DNA from: Pyrenophora tritici-repentis
Taxonomy: Eukaryota; Ascomycota; Dothideomycetes; Pleosporales; Pleosporaceae
Direction of reading: 5' to 3'
Assembly (NCBI RefSeq): GCF_003171515.1
Contig: NC_089397.1
Coordinates: forward strand, 558,001-622,000
DNA: 64,000 nucleotides
Below, piece after piece: positions 47,087-58,912 of this stretch; position 1 is the stretch's first letter; each line of letters begins with the position of its first letter. The position numbers were made by a program, and so were the translations under genes. Under the pieces are notes generated by a model. The model saw only the letters and a list, made by a program, of their open reading frames with translations. It had not been told where the DNA came from and did no database searches.

Positions 47087-50000
47087 ATGGACGACCTCTA
47101 CGACGAGTACGTATGCGCTTTCACTTTTGAAATATTACGCGACTGACTTTTGACAGGTTTGGTAACTTCATTGGCGAAGCAGAGTCGGATGAAGATGTCC
47201 AGAGTACCGGCGAGGCAGCCGACGCCTATGTCCTCGACGATGAGGAAGAGGCCGAGGCCGAGGCCAACGACCAGCAGCTTATGGAGGTAGATGAAGGGCC
47301 GTCGAATGCTGTAGTCCTTCATGAGGACAAGCAATACTACCCCTCCGCATCTGACGTATACGGTCATGATGTCGAGGTGCTGGTACAAGAGGAAGATATG
47401 CAATCGCTGGCGCAGCCCATTATTGCACCAGTAGTCCAGAGGAAGTTCACAATCCAGGAGACAGATCTGCCGCCCGTACACCACTCGAGGGAGCTTCTGA
47501 CCGATCTCATGAATTTTCCCGACCAGATACGGAACATTGCCATTGCTGGACATTTGCATCATGGAAAAACGGCATTCATGGACATGCTGGTCTTGGAGAC
47601 GCACGATATCCAGGATCGTCTGGATTACAAGAAGGGGAAGAAGCGGGAGGAACAGCTGCGCTACACAGACGTACACGTGCTCGAACGCGAACGAGGCCTT
47701 TCCATCAAGGCTGCCCCGATGAGCTTGGTGCTCCAGAACACGAAGCTAAAGTCGCATCTTTTCAATATCCTCGACACACCCGGACATGTGAACTTCGCGG
47801 ATGAAGTAGCGGCATCGTTGCGCTTGGTAGACGGAGTAGTACTCGTTGTGGACGTGGTCGAGGGCGTACAGGTCAACACAGAGCAGATTATCAAGCATGC
47901 GGTGCTGGAAGATCTTCCCATCACACTCGTAGTGAACAAGATGGACCGCTTGATTCTGGAGCTAAAGCTACCACCCAGCGACGCATACTTCAAGATCAAG
48001 CACGTAATCGAGGAGGTCAACACTGTCATCGAGAACACTATTCCAGGCCGCGGCGAGAGCAGACGAGTAAGCCCTGAAAAAGGCAACGTCGCATTCGCCT
48101 GCTCCAGCATGCGATGGTGTTTTACGATCCAGTCATTCGCTAAGATGTACTCCGATTTCTATCCCGGTCCCTCGAAGCTTCCAGGATTCGGTGTTCCGAT
48201 GAAGGGCTTGGATATCGAGAAATTCGCTATGCGACTCTGGGGTGACATTTTCTACAACCCAGGAAGCCGGAAGTTCAGTCGCAAGCGTCAGGAGGAAGGC
48301 TCACAACGATCTTTTGTACACTGGATTTTGGAGCCCGTCTACAAGATCTACTCGCATACTCTCAGTCAGAGTCCAGATGAGCTCAAGGACACGCTCGAGG
48401 CTTTGGGCATACGACTGAAGCCTTCTGAATACAAGACTGACGCAAAGGAGCTAATGCGTCTAGTATGCCAACAGTATTTTGGACCCTCCCTAGGATTCGT
48501 AGACATGATCACACAGCATATTCCATCACCAGAAGAGGGTGCGAAACGACTGCTGGAAAGACACTACACTGGACCTTTGGATACAAAGACCGCAGAGGCG
48601 ATGCAGAAGTGCGATCAGAACGGACCATTGGTTGTGCATGTAACGAAGCTCTTCAACGCAACAGACGCAAAGTCCTTTACTGCCCTAGGCCGAGTACTGA
48701 GTGGTACAGCGACTTCGCCCCAATCGGTGCGTGTACTAGGAGAAGGCTATACGATTGAGGATGAGGAAGACATGGTTATTGCGACTGTAACGGATACATG
48801 GATAGCCCAGTCGAGATATAACATTCCCGTTAGCGGTGTTCCGGCAGGTAACTGGGTGCTCCTAGGCGGCGTCGATAACTCGATAGTCAAGACGGCGACA
48901 ATTGTAGCTACCAAGCTCCCAGAAGACGAAGATGCCTACATATTCCGACCCATCCGACACTTTTTCGAATCCGTCTTCAAAGTCGCGGTCGAGCCAATTA
49001 ATCCCTCCGAACTACCCAAAATGCTTGACGGTCTTCGCAAGATCAACAAGTCATACCCGCTCATCACAACTAAAGTGGAGGAGTCAGGAGAGCACGTTGT
49101 TCTTGGTACTGGAGAGCTGTACATGGACTGCGTTCTGCATGACCTCCGACGGTTATACGCAGACATGGAGATCAAGGTTTCAGACCCGGTCACCCGGTTC
49201 TGCGAGACTGTCGTTGAGATGTCTGCCATCAAGTGCTATGCTCTTACGCCTAACAAGAAGAACAAGATCACCATGATTGCGGAGCCGCTAGATCCTGGAA
49301 TTGCAGAAGATATCGAGGCTGGCAAGGTGAACATCAAAGACCCTGTGCGTGTAGTGGCCAAGTTCTTCGAAGAGAACTACGGATATGATATGCTCGCATC
49401 GCGCAACATCTGGGCATTTGGACCGGACGATATGGGCCCGAATATCCTACAAAACGACACACTTCCTGCGGAAGTTGATGGCAAGACCCTCAGAACGGTG
49501 CGAGATACGCTTCGACAGGGTTTCAGCTGGGCTACTCGAGAGGGTCCGCTTTGCGAAGAGCCCATTCGCAACACCAAGTTCCGTATCACAGATGTCGAAC
49601 TGGCATCAGAAGCAATCTTCCGCGGAGGTGGTCAGATTATCCCCACGAGTCGTCGAGCCTGCTATTCAAGTTTCTTGATGGCGAGTCCTAGGCTGATGGA
49701 GCCGGTATACTCTTGCAGTATGGTCGGTCCTTCGGACACCAAGAGTAGTCTATACACTGTGCTTGCACGAAGGAGAGGTCATGTTCTGCAAGACGGTCCC
49801 ATCGCAGGCACACCACTTTACAATGTGCGTGGTCTTATTCCGGTCATTGATTCCTTCGGTTTCGAGACCGATCTTAGGGTACGTATAACCCCCACTTCTA
49901 GTCGCTACATGAAGCAGAAGCTAACTTTTCGCAGATTCATACACAAGGCCAAGTCTCCCTCTCCCTCGTCTTTGATCGTTGGTCCATCGTCCCCGGCGAC

Positions 50001-50180
50001 CCTCTCGATAAAGAGGTGACAACCCGACCGCTCGAACCCGCAACCGCACAACAGTTGGCACGCGACTTTGTCCTCAAGACTCGCAGGAGGAAGGGTCTCG
50101 CGGAGGATGTTACCATCAGCAAGTTCCTAGAACCTGAGCTGTTCCGTAGTTTAAAGGAAAGTGGGGTGTTGGATGGTTAG
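47087..50180 (+). CDS. SNU114: U5 snRNP GTPase Snu114 (EFTUD2 homologue)
   Basis: Three exons, 47087..47106 (20 nt), 47157..49878 and 49935..50180, give 995 aa. Snu114 is an EF-2-like GTPase of the U5 snRNP that regulates Brr2 and Prp8 during spliceosome activation and disassembly. The start MDDLYDEFGNFIGE is family-typical, followed by an acidic N-terminal extension. G1 is GHLHHGKT (residues 138-145), G3 DTPGH (213-217) and G4 NKMD (267-270). EF-2-like domains II-V follow, ending with DLRIHTQGQVSLSLVF and IVPGDPLDKEV. The final exon is required to complete domain V. Confidence 0.95.
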
Positions 50181-51672
50181 AAGCGGAAGCCTGTATGATA
50201 TAACTGCATTGGAGTAAAGGGCGTTTTTCCACGCAGATTGCGTGCTTGATCTCAAAAGCATATGGGAGATGTTGCATGAACGTACGCTTGCTGGAAGCGA
50301 GAAGAATGAAATATGCACTGCGCATACTATGATATGGCAGCTTCATCATGACCCGCTCCGATTTCTCTTTTCGATTACTTGAGTGTCGGAACCCTCCGTC
50401 GTCTTGGATCCGTCCTAGCGCCCAGCAAGTGCTTGGCACGCATATATAAGCCCTCCTTTTGCGCAGTTTCTTTCCTTACAGTTCTATCAACTACCTTTCC
50501 AAACCTAGTATACCAAAACACATATTCCCAGACATTATGTCTGGCGCATTGAGATTTAAAATTCTCGGAAAACAAGCCCATGTCTTCCTAAGCCGTCTTA
50601 CTGGTGTTTATAAAAAAATACGAATAAATTCGGTTATATGTCTTCATCGCTTTCCTAAACCTCCAAGAAAATTATTCTTGGGGTTTTTCTGCTCTACAAA
50701 AGATCATTCTTTGTATTTCTAAAAGTTGGACCAAAAAGTTCCGGATGTTGACTACCGTGTGCTGAGGAGTCATTGTACTAAAAATAATTTCGACGAGATG
50801 ATGTTGTGGTTCTCCTGTCTTGAGGTGATATGAAAATTTGGATGCAGGCTACACATATGCTGAGGGTTATTCTGTGGTTTTCAACACATCTTTGCTCTTC
50901 TTAAAATGAAGGGCGAAGATGTTATGTCCTGAGACGGCTGCGCCTTTCTACACCTAGCACCCGGTCAAGTTGCAAACCGACACATGTACCGGGGTCTGTG
51001 TTTATAAACTACTGGATTCTACTCTTACTTCTCTTCTTTATCTCTCTATTCTAAAAAAAAAACTTGGAAATCTAAACACACCAACGTAAAAGAAGCATGA
51101 CTGTCTCGCTTTCGGTTTCCAAAAACACTTAAATACACTCAACATGTTCCCGCGTTCCTCGGGCTGTTCTACAAATAAGATAATCCCTTGCCATGCTTGC
51201 GCAACTCGGGCTGTGGATATAAATTACTATCCCTTTCTCCCTTCTTCTTCCTCTTTACCTTGTATTTCTTGATCTCGGAGACGGAAAATTCAAAATAGAA
51301 GACATGCCAGAGCATGTGTGTCCAGCTCTCAACGTCTTAAAAACAGTTACGTCAAATGCATGTTTTTGCTGTCGCTGCTTTCCTAAAAATTCGTGACAAT
51401 TTCGACCCATGTGCTGCTGGGTGTACAGCGGGGAGTATAAAAATCGCGCCTCTTCCTGTTTCTCTTCTTTCTTACTCTTTTACTTTTGAAAATTACTGGG
51501 GTGCCTAAAAGACGGGGTGTTAGCAACTCATGTTGTGGGCTTCTCTGATTTTAAAAGATGCACAAAAGACGTACATGTTTCCGCCTCTGTAGGGTGTTTA
51601 AAAGTCAACGCACTCTGTGTTATGTTTCTAAGAGTTTAGTAGCATACAAAATTCACTGTTCTTACTCTTTCT

Positions 51673-51760
51673 CTTCTTCTTCTTCTTCTTCTTCTTCTTC
51701 TTCTTCTTCTTCTTCTTCTTCTTCTTCTTCTTCTTCTTCTTCTTCTTCTTCTTCTTCTTC
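51673..51760. repeat. (CTT)n microsatellite
   Basis: About 29 uninterrupted CTT units (88 bp). On the plus strand it encodes poly-Ser only in a spurious frame. Confidence 0.95.
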
Positions 51761-53901
51761 TATCTTTCTTCCTACTGTCTAAGTACCTAAAATAATTACC
51801 TATAATTCGCAACTATGTTGGCGGATCTCGGCACTTTAAGATCAAAATTAGAAAGACTGATGTTCATGTCTCTCTTTCACGGTGCTTACAAACAAATCCA
51901 CGAAAAAACTAATGTCTCTAGAAACTTGAAAGCTTATTTAACGTACCTGTTCCCTCTTTTTCCTCTTCTCTATTTTTTTTCTAATCATACGAGTACCTAA
52001 ATCATTCTAAAATGGCCCTGCAAGTTTCGCATGGTCGCTTTCTCGGCGCCTAAAACTACAAGTCAAAAGTTGAATGTTTCCGCCTCTGTGGCACTACTTG
52101 AAATCTACACTTCTGCCATACATGACTCTGCCTCTGTGGCAGTTCTTAAAACCTAGCTATATGCGGAAATGCTTCTGTCTCTGTGGTTTCGCCCAAAATA
52201 TACGAATCCATGAATCATGTTTCTGGAAAATCAGCGGCTCACATAAACTACTCGTTTCTATCTTCTCTTCCCTCGTTTTCGATTTACCTAGAAATCTTTT
52301 AAAACTGTGACGCGAATGACATTATGCTGTCGCTCTGTCTGCACCGAAAGTGTTGCCTACCTTAGTAATGTTCTCGCCTTTGTGGGTTGTTCAAAAAGAT
52401 CGGCTCTACAGAGACATGTTTCTGGAAAATCGGTGGCATATGTAAACTTACCTGTTTCTGCCTCTTTCTCGCATTCTATCTTTCTTCCCACAAAATCTGA
52501 GTATCTAAAACAGCTATGAAAAATCCCTCTTCCTAGCTACGTTTCGGCCTGTCGGCACCCAAAGACTTGCACGTCACCTACATGTTTTCCTCTCTGTGGC
52601 CTTGCTGGAAATGCGTACAGACAAGGTATATGTTTCTGGGGCCTCGGAGGTCTATATTAACTCTTCTTTTCTTACCTATCTTCTATCTTCCTTCTCTACC
52701 TTTTTGTATACCTGAAATTAAAAAAAGGGATACATCTGGCGAATGGGGTTTCCTCTTTTCCAGATTGAAAGATTTCATATTACCGGACTTGTTTCTGCCT
52801 TTCTCTCTGAGCTTGAAGTGCGCCGCCTCACGTAGTATGTCTCTGGAAACCATGTGGTTCCTATTCCAAAATTCTCCGATACGACTATCGTATGCTTACA
52901 CCTAAGATTAAAAAGTCTCTTATTCCAGAGCATGTCTTTTCTCCTCCCTGTACCTAAAATATTTCGTTCATCTGGTCATGTTTCCACCCTCTACCTGGCT
53001 TCTAGCCATCAATTACTTCAGAGCTGAGCTTAGAACTAAAATTGATAAGCGTTACTACCTATTATGTCTTCTTTTCCCTGGCATCAAAAAAGATCTTCTT
53101 ACTGATAATGTTCCTGCCTTTTTGTCTCTTACTTAAAATGCATGGAATACAACAAATGTTTCTGAAAAACTACCAGTATGTCAGATTACTCTGCCTTGTT
53201 TCCAGGCCTTCTAACTACCTTCCGGCTCAACTTAAAAATCAAAGTACAAACATGTTTTCTATGTCTTCTCTCCCTTTGAAAACAAAAGAACGGAGAGTGA
53301 GCGGTTTATTTGTTTTTAATTCCTTTTACGCACTTTGCAAATTCCGAGCTGGACCAAATATGTGTCCTAGGCGTTTCCTCTCACTCTTACTATATTTAAA
53401 CTAGCCTCAAGGCTGTATATAAACTCTGTTCTACCCTCTTCTGTTTCCCTTCTCACCTTCTTTATTCTTTCCTGAATTGACATCCTGTGTGTCGAAAAGG
53501 TCATTGGTCGTAAGAATGTCTGGGTGTGTTGACTGTTGAGAACACGTACGGAGTGTACCATGCCGGCTGGTTTCTAGGTGTCTGAAAATGTGTGCTGAAG
53601 AACGAAGATGCTGTCTGAACTTGCGTCTTGTTGGTGGTACAAACTCTACGATGTTCCGCCTTTACTTCTACGTCTTCTCTTCCAAGTATCGGAATCCTAT
53701 GCGACTAAAATTCTCCACCATGTAGATTATGGCTTTCCAGCTTTGCGGACAACAATCACTAGGGAAAGTCGTATGTCTGTTTGTGTCTGGGAGTCTTAAA
53801 ACAGCAGGGTTTTCAAGGAATGATCTCTGCCTCTTTCTCTTCTAACCGCGTATAAAACCCAAGGCTTTCTCCTTCTCCTTTCTTTGTCCATACCGAAATC
53901 T

Positions 53902-53909
53902 TATGTATC
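53902..53909. repeat. Left target-site duplication of hAT element
   Basis: TATGTATC immediately before the element. An exact copy follows its right end at 57236-57243. Confidence 0.85.
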
Positions 53910-56900
53910 CAAGGTTGTCAGTAATCAATATCTCATCAATATTGTTGTTTGATTTGTTTGATTCGGAGCCAACCAACTAACCAACAGTTAGCCACTGTAT
54001 TTCTGTCAATCAATCAACCAATCTTGAGAACAAAATGTTGATAGGATTGGTGTTGTTTGATAGTAAGCGAGGGAGGGGGATACCTAGGTGAGGCCTCTGG
54101 GATAGCTGCTCAACGACGAATTCTTAGTGTTGGATCTTGCTTACTAAGCCTACTCGCGTGTAAGTTATATGACCTAGGTTCCATCCCATCTCTCACTCAC
54201 TCCAGGCTAGTACGTACGAGGCTTAGCGCCCACAACGCTAGCTGGCAGAGACATAGATCTCAATTCCTGTAGCACAATACACAACACGATTCACACATGT
54301 TCTATTCCTAGTGCTACTGACATCAGGCTTATAACATTTAACAACACCTTACTTTCTCGCGGCTCCGGCTTACTTTTAGCCTTATCCATGCCCTCTATAC
54401 CAGCAAAACGCAAGCCCGAGGCTGCCGAAGAAGCTGATACTCCCTTCAAGCGAGCACAACGTACGCGCAAACCTACGCTCAAAGCGCTGTTGGGTGACGG
54501 CAGCCAGCCAACCCAGCCGATAGAGCTGCCAGAAAGTACGCCGGATCCGCCTACAGAGCCGCCTACACAAGTTATCGAGCCGCCCACACGGGCTATTGAA
54601 CCGCCATGTAAGCCTGTACAACAACCCGAGGAGCGCCCTCGGCGGGCATCACCACTGCCTATTTTGGCTGCCTCACAAGCCTCTCGGCTCACTGATGAGC
54701 CAGCCTGGGAGTCGCAGTTAATGTTTGATAAGCCAGAGGACTCTATTGTACAGCCTTTAGCTTTCTCTAGCGCTGCCACTGAGGCTTCGGTGGAGGAGGA
54801 TAGCGCTGTGAGCGTCGATTTTCGCGACTTTGAGGGCGTCGATTGGTCGCGATTAAAGGGGTTTGTCGCGCCGCTGAGCACTCCACGAGGCAAGGCAAGC
54901 TGGATTTTTCAACACGGCTGGCGTGTCTGGAAGGAGGGTACTCACCACCCAGATGAGTTGTACTTTGTGTGCAAGTACTGTCATATTCATAAGCTACCTA
55001 ATGGTGTACACCGAGTAACGAAGTCAACCACTGCCGCCAACGGGCACCTCCAGCTTGATAAACCTGGTCATCGGCTCAGCAAAGATGGTCCAATCCTAAG
55101 CAAACCTCTCCGCAAACATGGACAACAATCACTTCGTCAGGCAGCTCTAAGCGGTGTCAAATTTAGTCTAGAGGCGTACAAGACTATAGGAAACTTCGAC
55201 GTACAAGAATTTCGGCAGGCAGCTGCGCTCTGGCTGGTCGACAACAACAGACCACTCCGCGAGTTTGAGACGCCGGCTTTTCGCAAGATGATCAGGCTTG
55301 CTAATCCTGAGGCAGAGGCGGCGTTATGGAGGTCTCATAACAGCGTGTCAGCGTTCGTGATGAGGTTGTACAGTTGGCTACGGCCTCAGGTGGTGCGCGC
55401 GTTGGCTGAAGCCGAGAGCAAGGTACATATAAGCTTCGATGGGTGGACGACAAAAGGCGGCAAACGTGGCTTCTTTTCTGTAGTTGCTCACTACGCCAAC
55501 AGTAAGGGCGCGATAGTTGACCTACCCATCGCGCTGCCGCAGCTGGTGGGTGCCCACACTGGTGAGGCGATAGCTGACGCTGTAACCAAAATCCTGCAAT
55601 CCTTCAGCATTAATCGCAGCAAACTCGGCTACTTTGTGCTCGATAACGCTTACAATAACGACACCGCTGTTAACAAACTCGCCGCGATGTACCACTTTTC
55701 TGCCTCCGATCGCCGCCTCCGCTGCGCTTGCCACATACTTAACCTTGTTGGCCAAACGATTATGTTCGGGAGGGATGCTGACGCGTATAACAACGCCCTG
55801 GAGAACACAAAGATGGAGGATTTTTACATGAAGGAGTGGCGGAAAGAAGGACCGCTTGGCGTGTATCTTGATATTATCAACTACATCAACACGCCGAAGC
55901 AGTGGAGTATTTTTGAAGATTGCCAACGCGAGGCAGTTAACAGCATGCCCACAGGCGCCAGCGGCGGCACTCGCGAGCCAATTAAGCCGTGTGTTACACG
56001 TTGGAACAGCTATTACGACTGCTTTAAGCGCGGAGTTCAGCTCCAACAAGCTATCAACGCATACGCCACGTACCACATTCGCGAGACTGAACAGGCTGAC
56101 GAACAGGCAGCTATTAGAGGAAACAAGCTGCCTGATGTGCCGCGGTGGATGAGGTCAGACGGCCTTACGGCGGCTGACTGGGCGGTGATTACTGAGTACA
56201 TGGCGATACTGCAGCCGCTCAAGTTTGCTACAGATCGCCTCCAAGGCCGCGGCAAGTGTGGCCGTTTTGGCGCACTCTACGAGGTCATCCCAGTATTTGA
56301 GAGTGTGATAACTGAGCTGGATGCACGCCTTCGGCCATACGAATCGGTCAACCACGAGCCATCTGAGGCGCCCGAAGATCACATCCCGATCAACCTGCGA
56401 GCCGCGAGGCGAAAAGCGAGCAATTACTTTACTAAGATCCTCCAAAGTCCCATTTACTACGCAGCTACGGCACTACATCCACGATATAAAACATACTCTA
56501 AGCGCTTCTGGCGCGACAAACCTACACAATTGAGCACCGCGCACGCGAAGTTTCTGCGGGTTTGGGCTGCCTACAAGCCTGCCGCTGCTGCCACAACACC
56601 AACCCCTGCGCCAAAACCTACCATGAGCAGCTTTGACGACGCTATCGACGCTATACTAGATGAGGACGGCGAGCATACATTGGAGGTGGAGGATGAGTAC
56701 GATAGCTGGTTAAAAGAGCCTATGTGGACGTCTGATCAACACAAGGAGGGTCCAACAGCTGTACAGTACTGGTTATCGTTGAAGCCGAAGTATCCACATC
56801 TTTCACGATTGGCGATCGACGTGTTGACTATACCCACCTCCAGCTCTGATTGTGAGCGCGTTTTTGCGGGAACTGGCGATATAATTGAGCCACAAAGGCG

Positions 56901-57235
56901 GAAAATTGGCGCGCAGTTACTGGCTGCTTTGGTGTGCTTGCAACGGTGGACTCGTGCAGGTTTTACAACACCAAGCACGACAACAGCAGCAAAGCATACT
57001 GATGAGGAGCTCACGGAAGAGTTTGCGATAGGAACGTGGGAAGAGCCGCCTGCAGAATTGTCATAGAAACGTCCCTTCAGAACCTTAAGTCTATCAATAT
57101 TCAATCAATCAACCAACCAAAAATTGGCTCTTCAGTCTCATCAACTCAAACAAACAAACTGTAGCCCTAAGAAATGAGCCAGTCAATCAACATCTACGCC
57201 TCAAATGTTGGTTGTTTTGTTTGTTGACTTCTCTG
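53910..57235 (+). mobile_element. hAT-superfamily DNA transposon, apparently complete
   Basis: A 3326-bp element bounded by an exact 8-bp target duplication (TATGTATC), the hAT size. The left end starts CAAGGTTGTCAGTAATC; the reverse complement of the right end starts CAGAGAAGTCAACAAAC, an imperfect terminal inverted repeat (10 of 17 matching). Subterminal regions are full of short CAATCAATCAACCAA / TTGTTTGTTTGATT words in both orientations, as expected for transposase binding sites. It carries one intact transposase gene. The undamaged ORF and perfect duplication indicate recent insertion with no RIP-type decay. Confidence 0.85.
54388..57066 (+). CDS. hAT transposase
   Basis: Single-exon 892-aa ORF. 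Residues 1-150 are Pro/Ala-rich and low complexity, with KRAQRTRKP possibly nuclear targeting. A BED-like zinc-finger region follows (WKEGTHHPDELYFVCKYCHIHKLPNG..., then a spaced His in LDKPGH). The RNase-H-like core shows HISFDGWT (Asp about 351) and YFVLDNAYNND (Asp about 417). CHILNLVGQ and RRLRCACH precede the helical insertion. The C-terminal hAT dimerisation block is YWLSLKPKYPHLSRLAIDVLTIPTSSSDCERVFA. It is similar in layout to fungal Restless/Tol-type transposases. Start ATG 54388 is the first in frame. No frameshift or stop. Confidence 0.93.
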   Translation: MPSIPAKRKPEAAEEADTPFKRAQRTRKPTLKALLGDGSQPTQPIELPESTPDPPTEPPTQVIEPPTRAIEPPCKPVQQPEERPRRASPLPILAASQASRLTDEPAWESQLMFDKPEDSIVQPLAFSSAATEASVEEDSAVSVDFRDFEGVDWSRLKGFVAPLSTPRGKASWIFQHGWRVWKEGTHHPDELYFVCKYCHIHKLPNGVHRVTKSTTAANGHLQLDKPGHRLSKDGPILSKPLRKHGQQSLRQAALSGVKFSLEAYKTIGNFDVQEFRQAAALWLVDNNRPLREFETPAFRKMIRLANPEAEAALWRSHNSVSAFVMRLYSWLRPQVVRALAEAESKVHISFDGWTTKGGKRGFFSVVAHYANSKGAIVDLPIALPQLVGAHTGEAIADAVTKILQSFSINRSKLGYFVLDNAYNNDTAVNKLAAMYHFSASDRRLRCACHILNLVGQTIMFGRDADAYNNALENTKMEDFYMKEWRKEGPLGVYLDIINYINTPKQWSIFEDCQREAVNSMPTGASGGTREPIKPCVTRWNSYYDCFKRGVQLQQAINAYATYHIRETEQADEQAAIRGNKLPDVPRWMRSDGLTAADWAVITEYMAILQPLKFATDRLQGRGKCGRFGALYEVIPVFESVITELDARLRPYESVNHEPSEAPEDHIPINLRAARRKASNYFTKILQSPIYYAATALHPRYKTYSKRFWRDKPTQLSTAHAKFLRVWAAYKPAAAATTPTPAPKPTMSSFDDAIDAILDEDGEHTLEVEDEYDSWLKEPMWTSDQHKEGPTAVQYWLSLKPKYPHLSRLAIDVLTIPTSSSDCERVFAGTGDIIEPQRRKIGAQLLAALVCLQRWTRAGFTTPSTTTAAKHTDEELTEEFAIGTWEEPPAELS

Positions 57236-57243
57236 TATGTATC
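57236..57243. repeat. Right target-site duplication of hAT element
   Basis: TATGTATC, identical to 53902-53909. Confidence 0.85.
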
Positions 57244-57412
57244 CAAAATATACGCCACCTACTTGTAATGTCTTTCAGCTCCGGGGATAAAAATTTGCGA
57301 ACGGAAGGGGCATGTCCGTTTTTTCTTTTCGGGCTTACGAAATCTACTAAATAAAATTAATCCTTCCTCCCGCAAATGTTCTCTTGCTGCACAATACCTT
57401 TATGGGTGTTTC

Positions 57413-57491
57413 TCGAAATACCTTGAGCCACCTGGATCTGGTTGGCTTGGTGGCCAAGAACATCAACTCCTATAGTAATTTGTTAGTAAAT
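57413..57491 (+). repeat. Left terminal inverted repeat
   Basis: Starts TCGAAATACCTTGAGCC and ends TTTGTTAGTAAAT. Pairs with 60709-60787 with about four mismatches over 79 bp. Confidence 0.92.
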
Positions 57492-57607
57492 CGATGCAGC
57501 CACGCTTTCTAACACCCACAACGTATTTGAAGTTCATTGTTTGCTGCGATCGCCTCTACTGACTCGCGTTTTTGGTGTTGCAATTTTCTCGAGCCCATCT
57601 CATCGCG

Positions 57608-58582
57608 ATGCCAGGCACCGGCCACCGCTTGCAGCCCGCTGTTCTCCAGGCTATCCTCGACCGAATTGCTGCCTGCGAAAGTGATCGAGCCATCTCTAGA
57701 GCTACAGGTGCGAGCCGTAACACAGTAGCAAAGCTGAGGTTGAGCTTAGAGTTTTGGGGCGTGCCTTATCCGCCGCGCTGCGTTCGACTTGGGCGGCCAT
57801 CTATACTCCGGCAAGCTCAGCGCGAAGGCCTTCAGGCATACCTCAATGGCTCACCGGGCGCATACATGGATGAGATGAGGGACTTCTTGTACGACGAGTA
57901 CGACGTTAGGATAAGCCTTGCGAGCGTTTACCGAGAGCTAGAGAAGATGAGATGGTCTCGCAAGCTTGCAACAAAGCGGGCAAAGGAGCAGAGTGAGCCA
58001 CTCCGCCGCCTCTATCTTGCCAGGATGGCGCAACACTATAAGGCGGAGCAGATCGTTGCGTTGGACGAGAGCGCCTGCAATGAGCGTACGGGCGACCGCA
58101 AGTATGGCTGGTCTCCAATCGGGGAGCCGGTGGAGCTATCACACAGCTTCAGGCGATCAGAACGGTGGTCGCTGCTGCCAGCCATGACGATAGATGGCTA
58201 CATAAGCTATAAGATCTTTCAAGGCGCGATTACATCTGAGATCCTAGAAGACTTCTTAGAGTTTCAAGTGCTGCCGTTCTGCAATCCTCACCCAGGGCCA
58301 GCCTCAGTAATCGTGCTTGATAACGCCTCCATCCATCGATCAGAGCGTGTACGGGTGCTTTGCCAAAGTGCTGGAGTACTCCTTGAGTATCTGCCGCCAT
58401 ACTCACCAGATTTCAACCCCATCGAGAAGAGCTTTAAGCAGCTCAAGGGGTGGATGAAAAGGAATTCAGCGCAAGCGGAGAACTTCATTGACTTTGGGGT
58501 CTTTCTTGAGTATGCAGCGCAGCTGGTGTGCTGTAATATTAACTGCAGAAGCTGGTTCCATAGGTGTGGCTATCCCTATTAA
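57608..58582 (+). CDS. Tc1/mariner (IS630-type) DDE transposase
   Basis: 324 aa from ATG 57608. The N-terminal helix-turn-helix is LDRIAACESDRAISRATGASRNTVAKLR, recognising the TIRs, followed by a second linker/HTH region (GRPSILRQAQREGLQAYL). The catalytic triad is: first Asp in VALDESACNE, second Asp in VIVLDNASIHR, and Glu in PPYSPDFNPIEKSFKQLK, with exactly 34 residues between the last two (DD34E). The length is normal for Tc1 transposases. It lacks frameshifts and internal stops. The frame is open a further 12 codons upstream but without an ATG. Confidence 0.92.
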   Translation: MPGTGHRLQPAVLQAILDRIAACESDRAISRATGASRNTVAKLRLSLEFWGVPYPPRCVRLGRPSILRQAQREGLQAYLNGSPGAYMDEMRDFLYDEYDVRISLASVYRELEKMRWSRKLATKRAKEQSEPLRRLYLARMAQHYKAEQIVALDESACNERTGDRKYGWSPIGEPVELSHSFRRSERWSLLPAMTIDGYISYKIFQGAITSEILEDFLEFQVLPFCNPHPGPASVIVLDNASIHRSERVRVLCQSAGVLLEYLPPYSPDFNPIEKSFKQLKGWMKRNSAQAENFIDFGVFLEYAAQLVCCNINCRSWFHRCGYPY

Positions 58583-58912
58583 TTGTGCTTTTAAATGGAT
58601 GCCACAGTACGTTTCTATAGGTAGATGATACCATACAAATGCGAACGATTACACCTTAATGCGCAACCCACAAAAGCGATTTAATAATTCTAAAAAAATA
58701 AGAGCTATTTCTATACATATAGAACTATCTTAGGAAGTTAACCTGTTATAATCGCATAACGTTGTAGTGTTGTACATAGGGCTATCCAAATAGACTATTG
58801 TTGCAGCGCATTTGAAACGCCTGAAAAACCTCAACACTAACTTATAGCGGGCACGGGCCGCTGTCACCAAAAACGCTCAGGCCACTAAGCTTCAAGCATT
58901 CTCGCCATCATC
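58583..58912. other. Non-coding spacer between the two convergent transposon genes
   Basis: 330 bp, AT-rich, holding both 3' ends. No ORF. Confidence 0.5.

Larger units (their letters stand above)
50181..53909. repeat. AT-rich block of degenerate short repeats
   Basis: No gene is supported. From about 50.45 kb the DNA becomes AT/pyrimidine-rich. Recurrent phrases include cgcctctgtgg-like words (about 51580, 52081, 52130, 52378, 52590), atgtttctggaaaatcgg/agcgg (52217, 52414) with weaker variants near 52630, 52840 and 53157, and acctaaaat-like words throughout. They read as a diverged tandem array whose units are tens of bases long. Confidence 0.6.

Noticed and set aside
51558..51782. ORF with poly-Ser tail
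   Set aside because: The frame simply reads through the CTT microsatellite.
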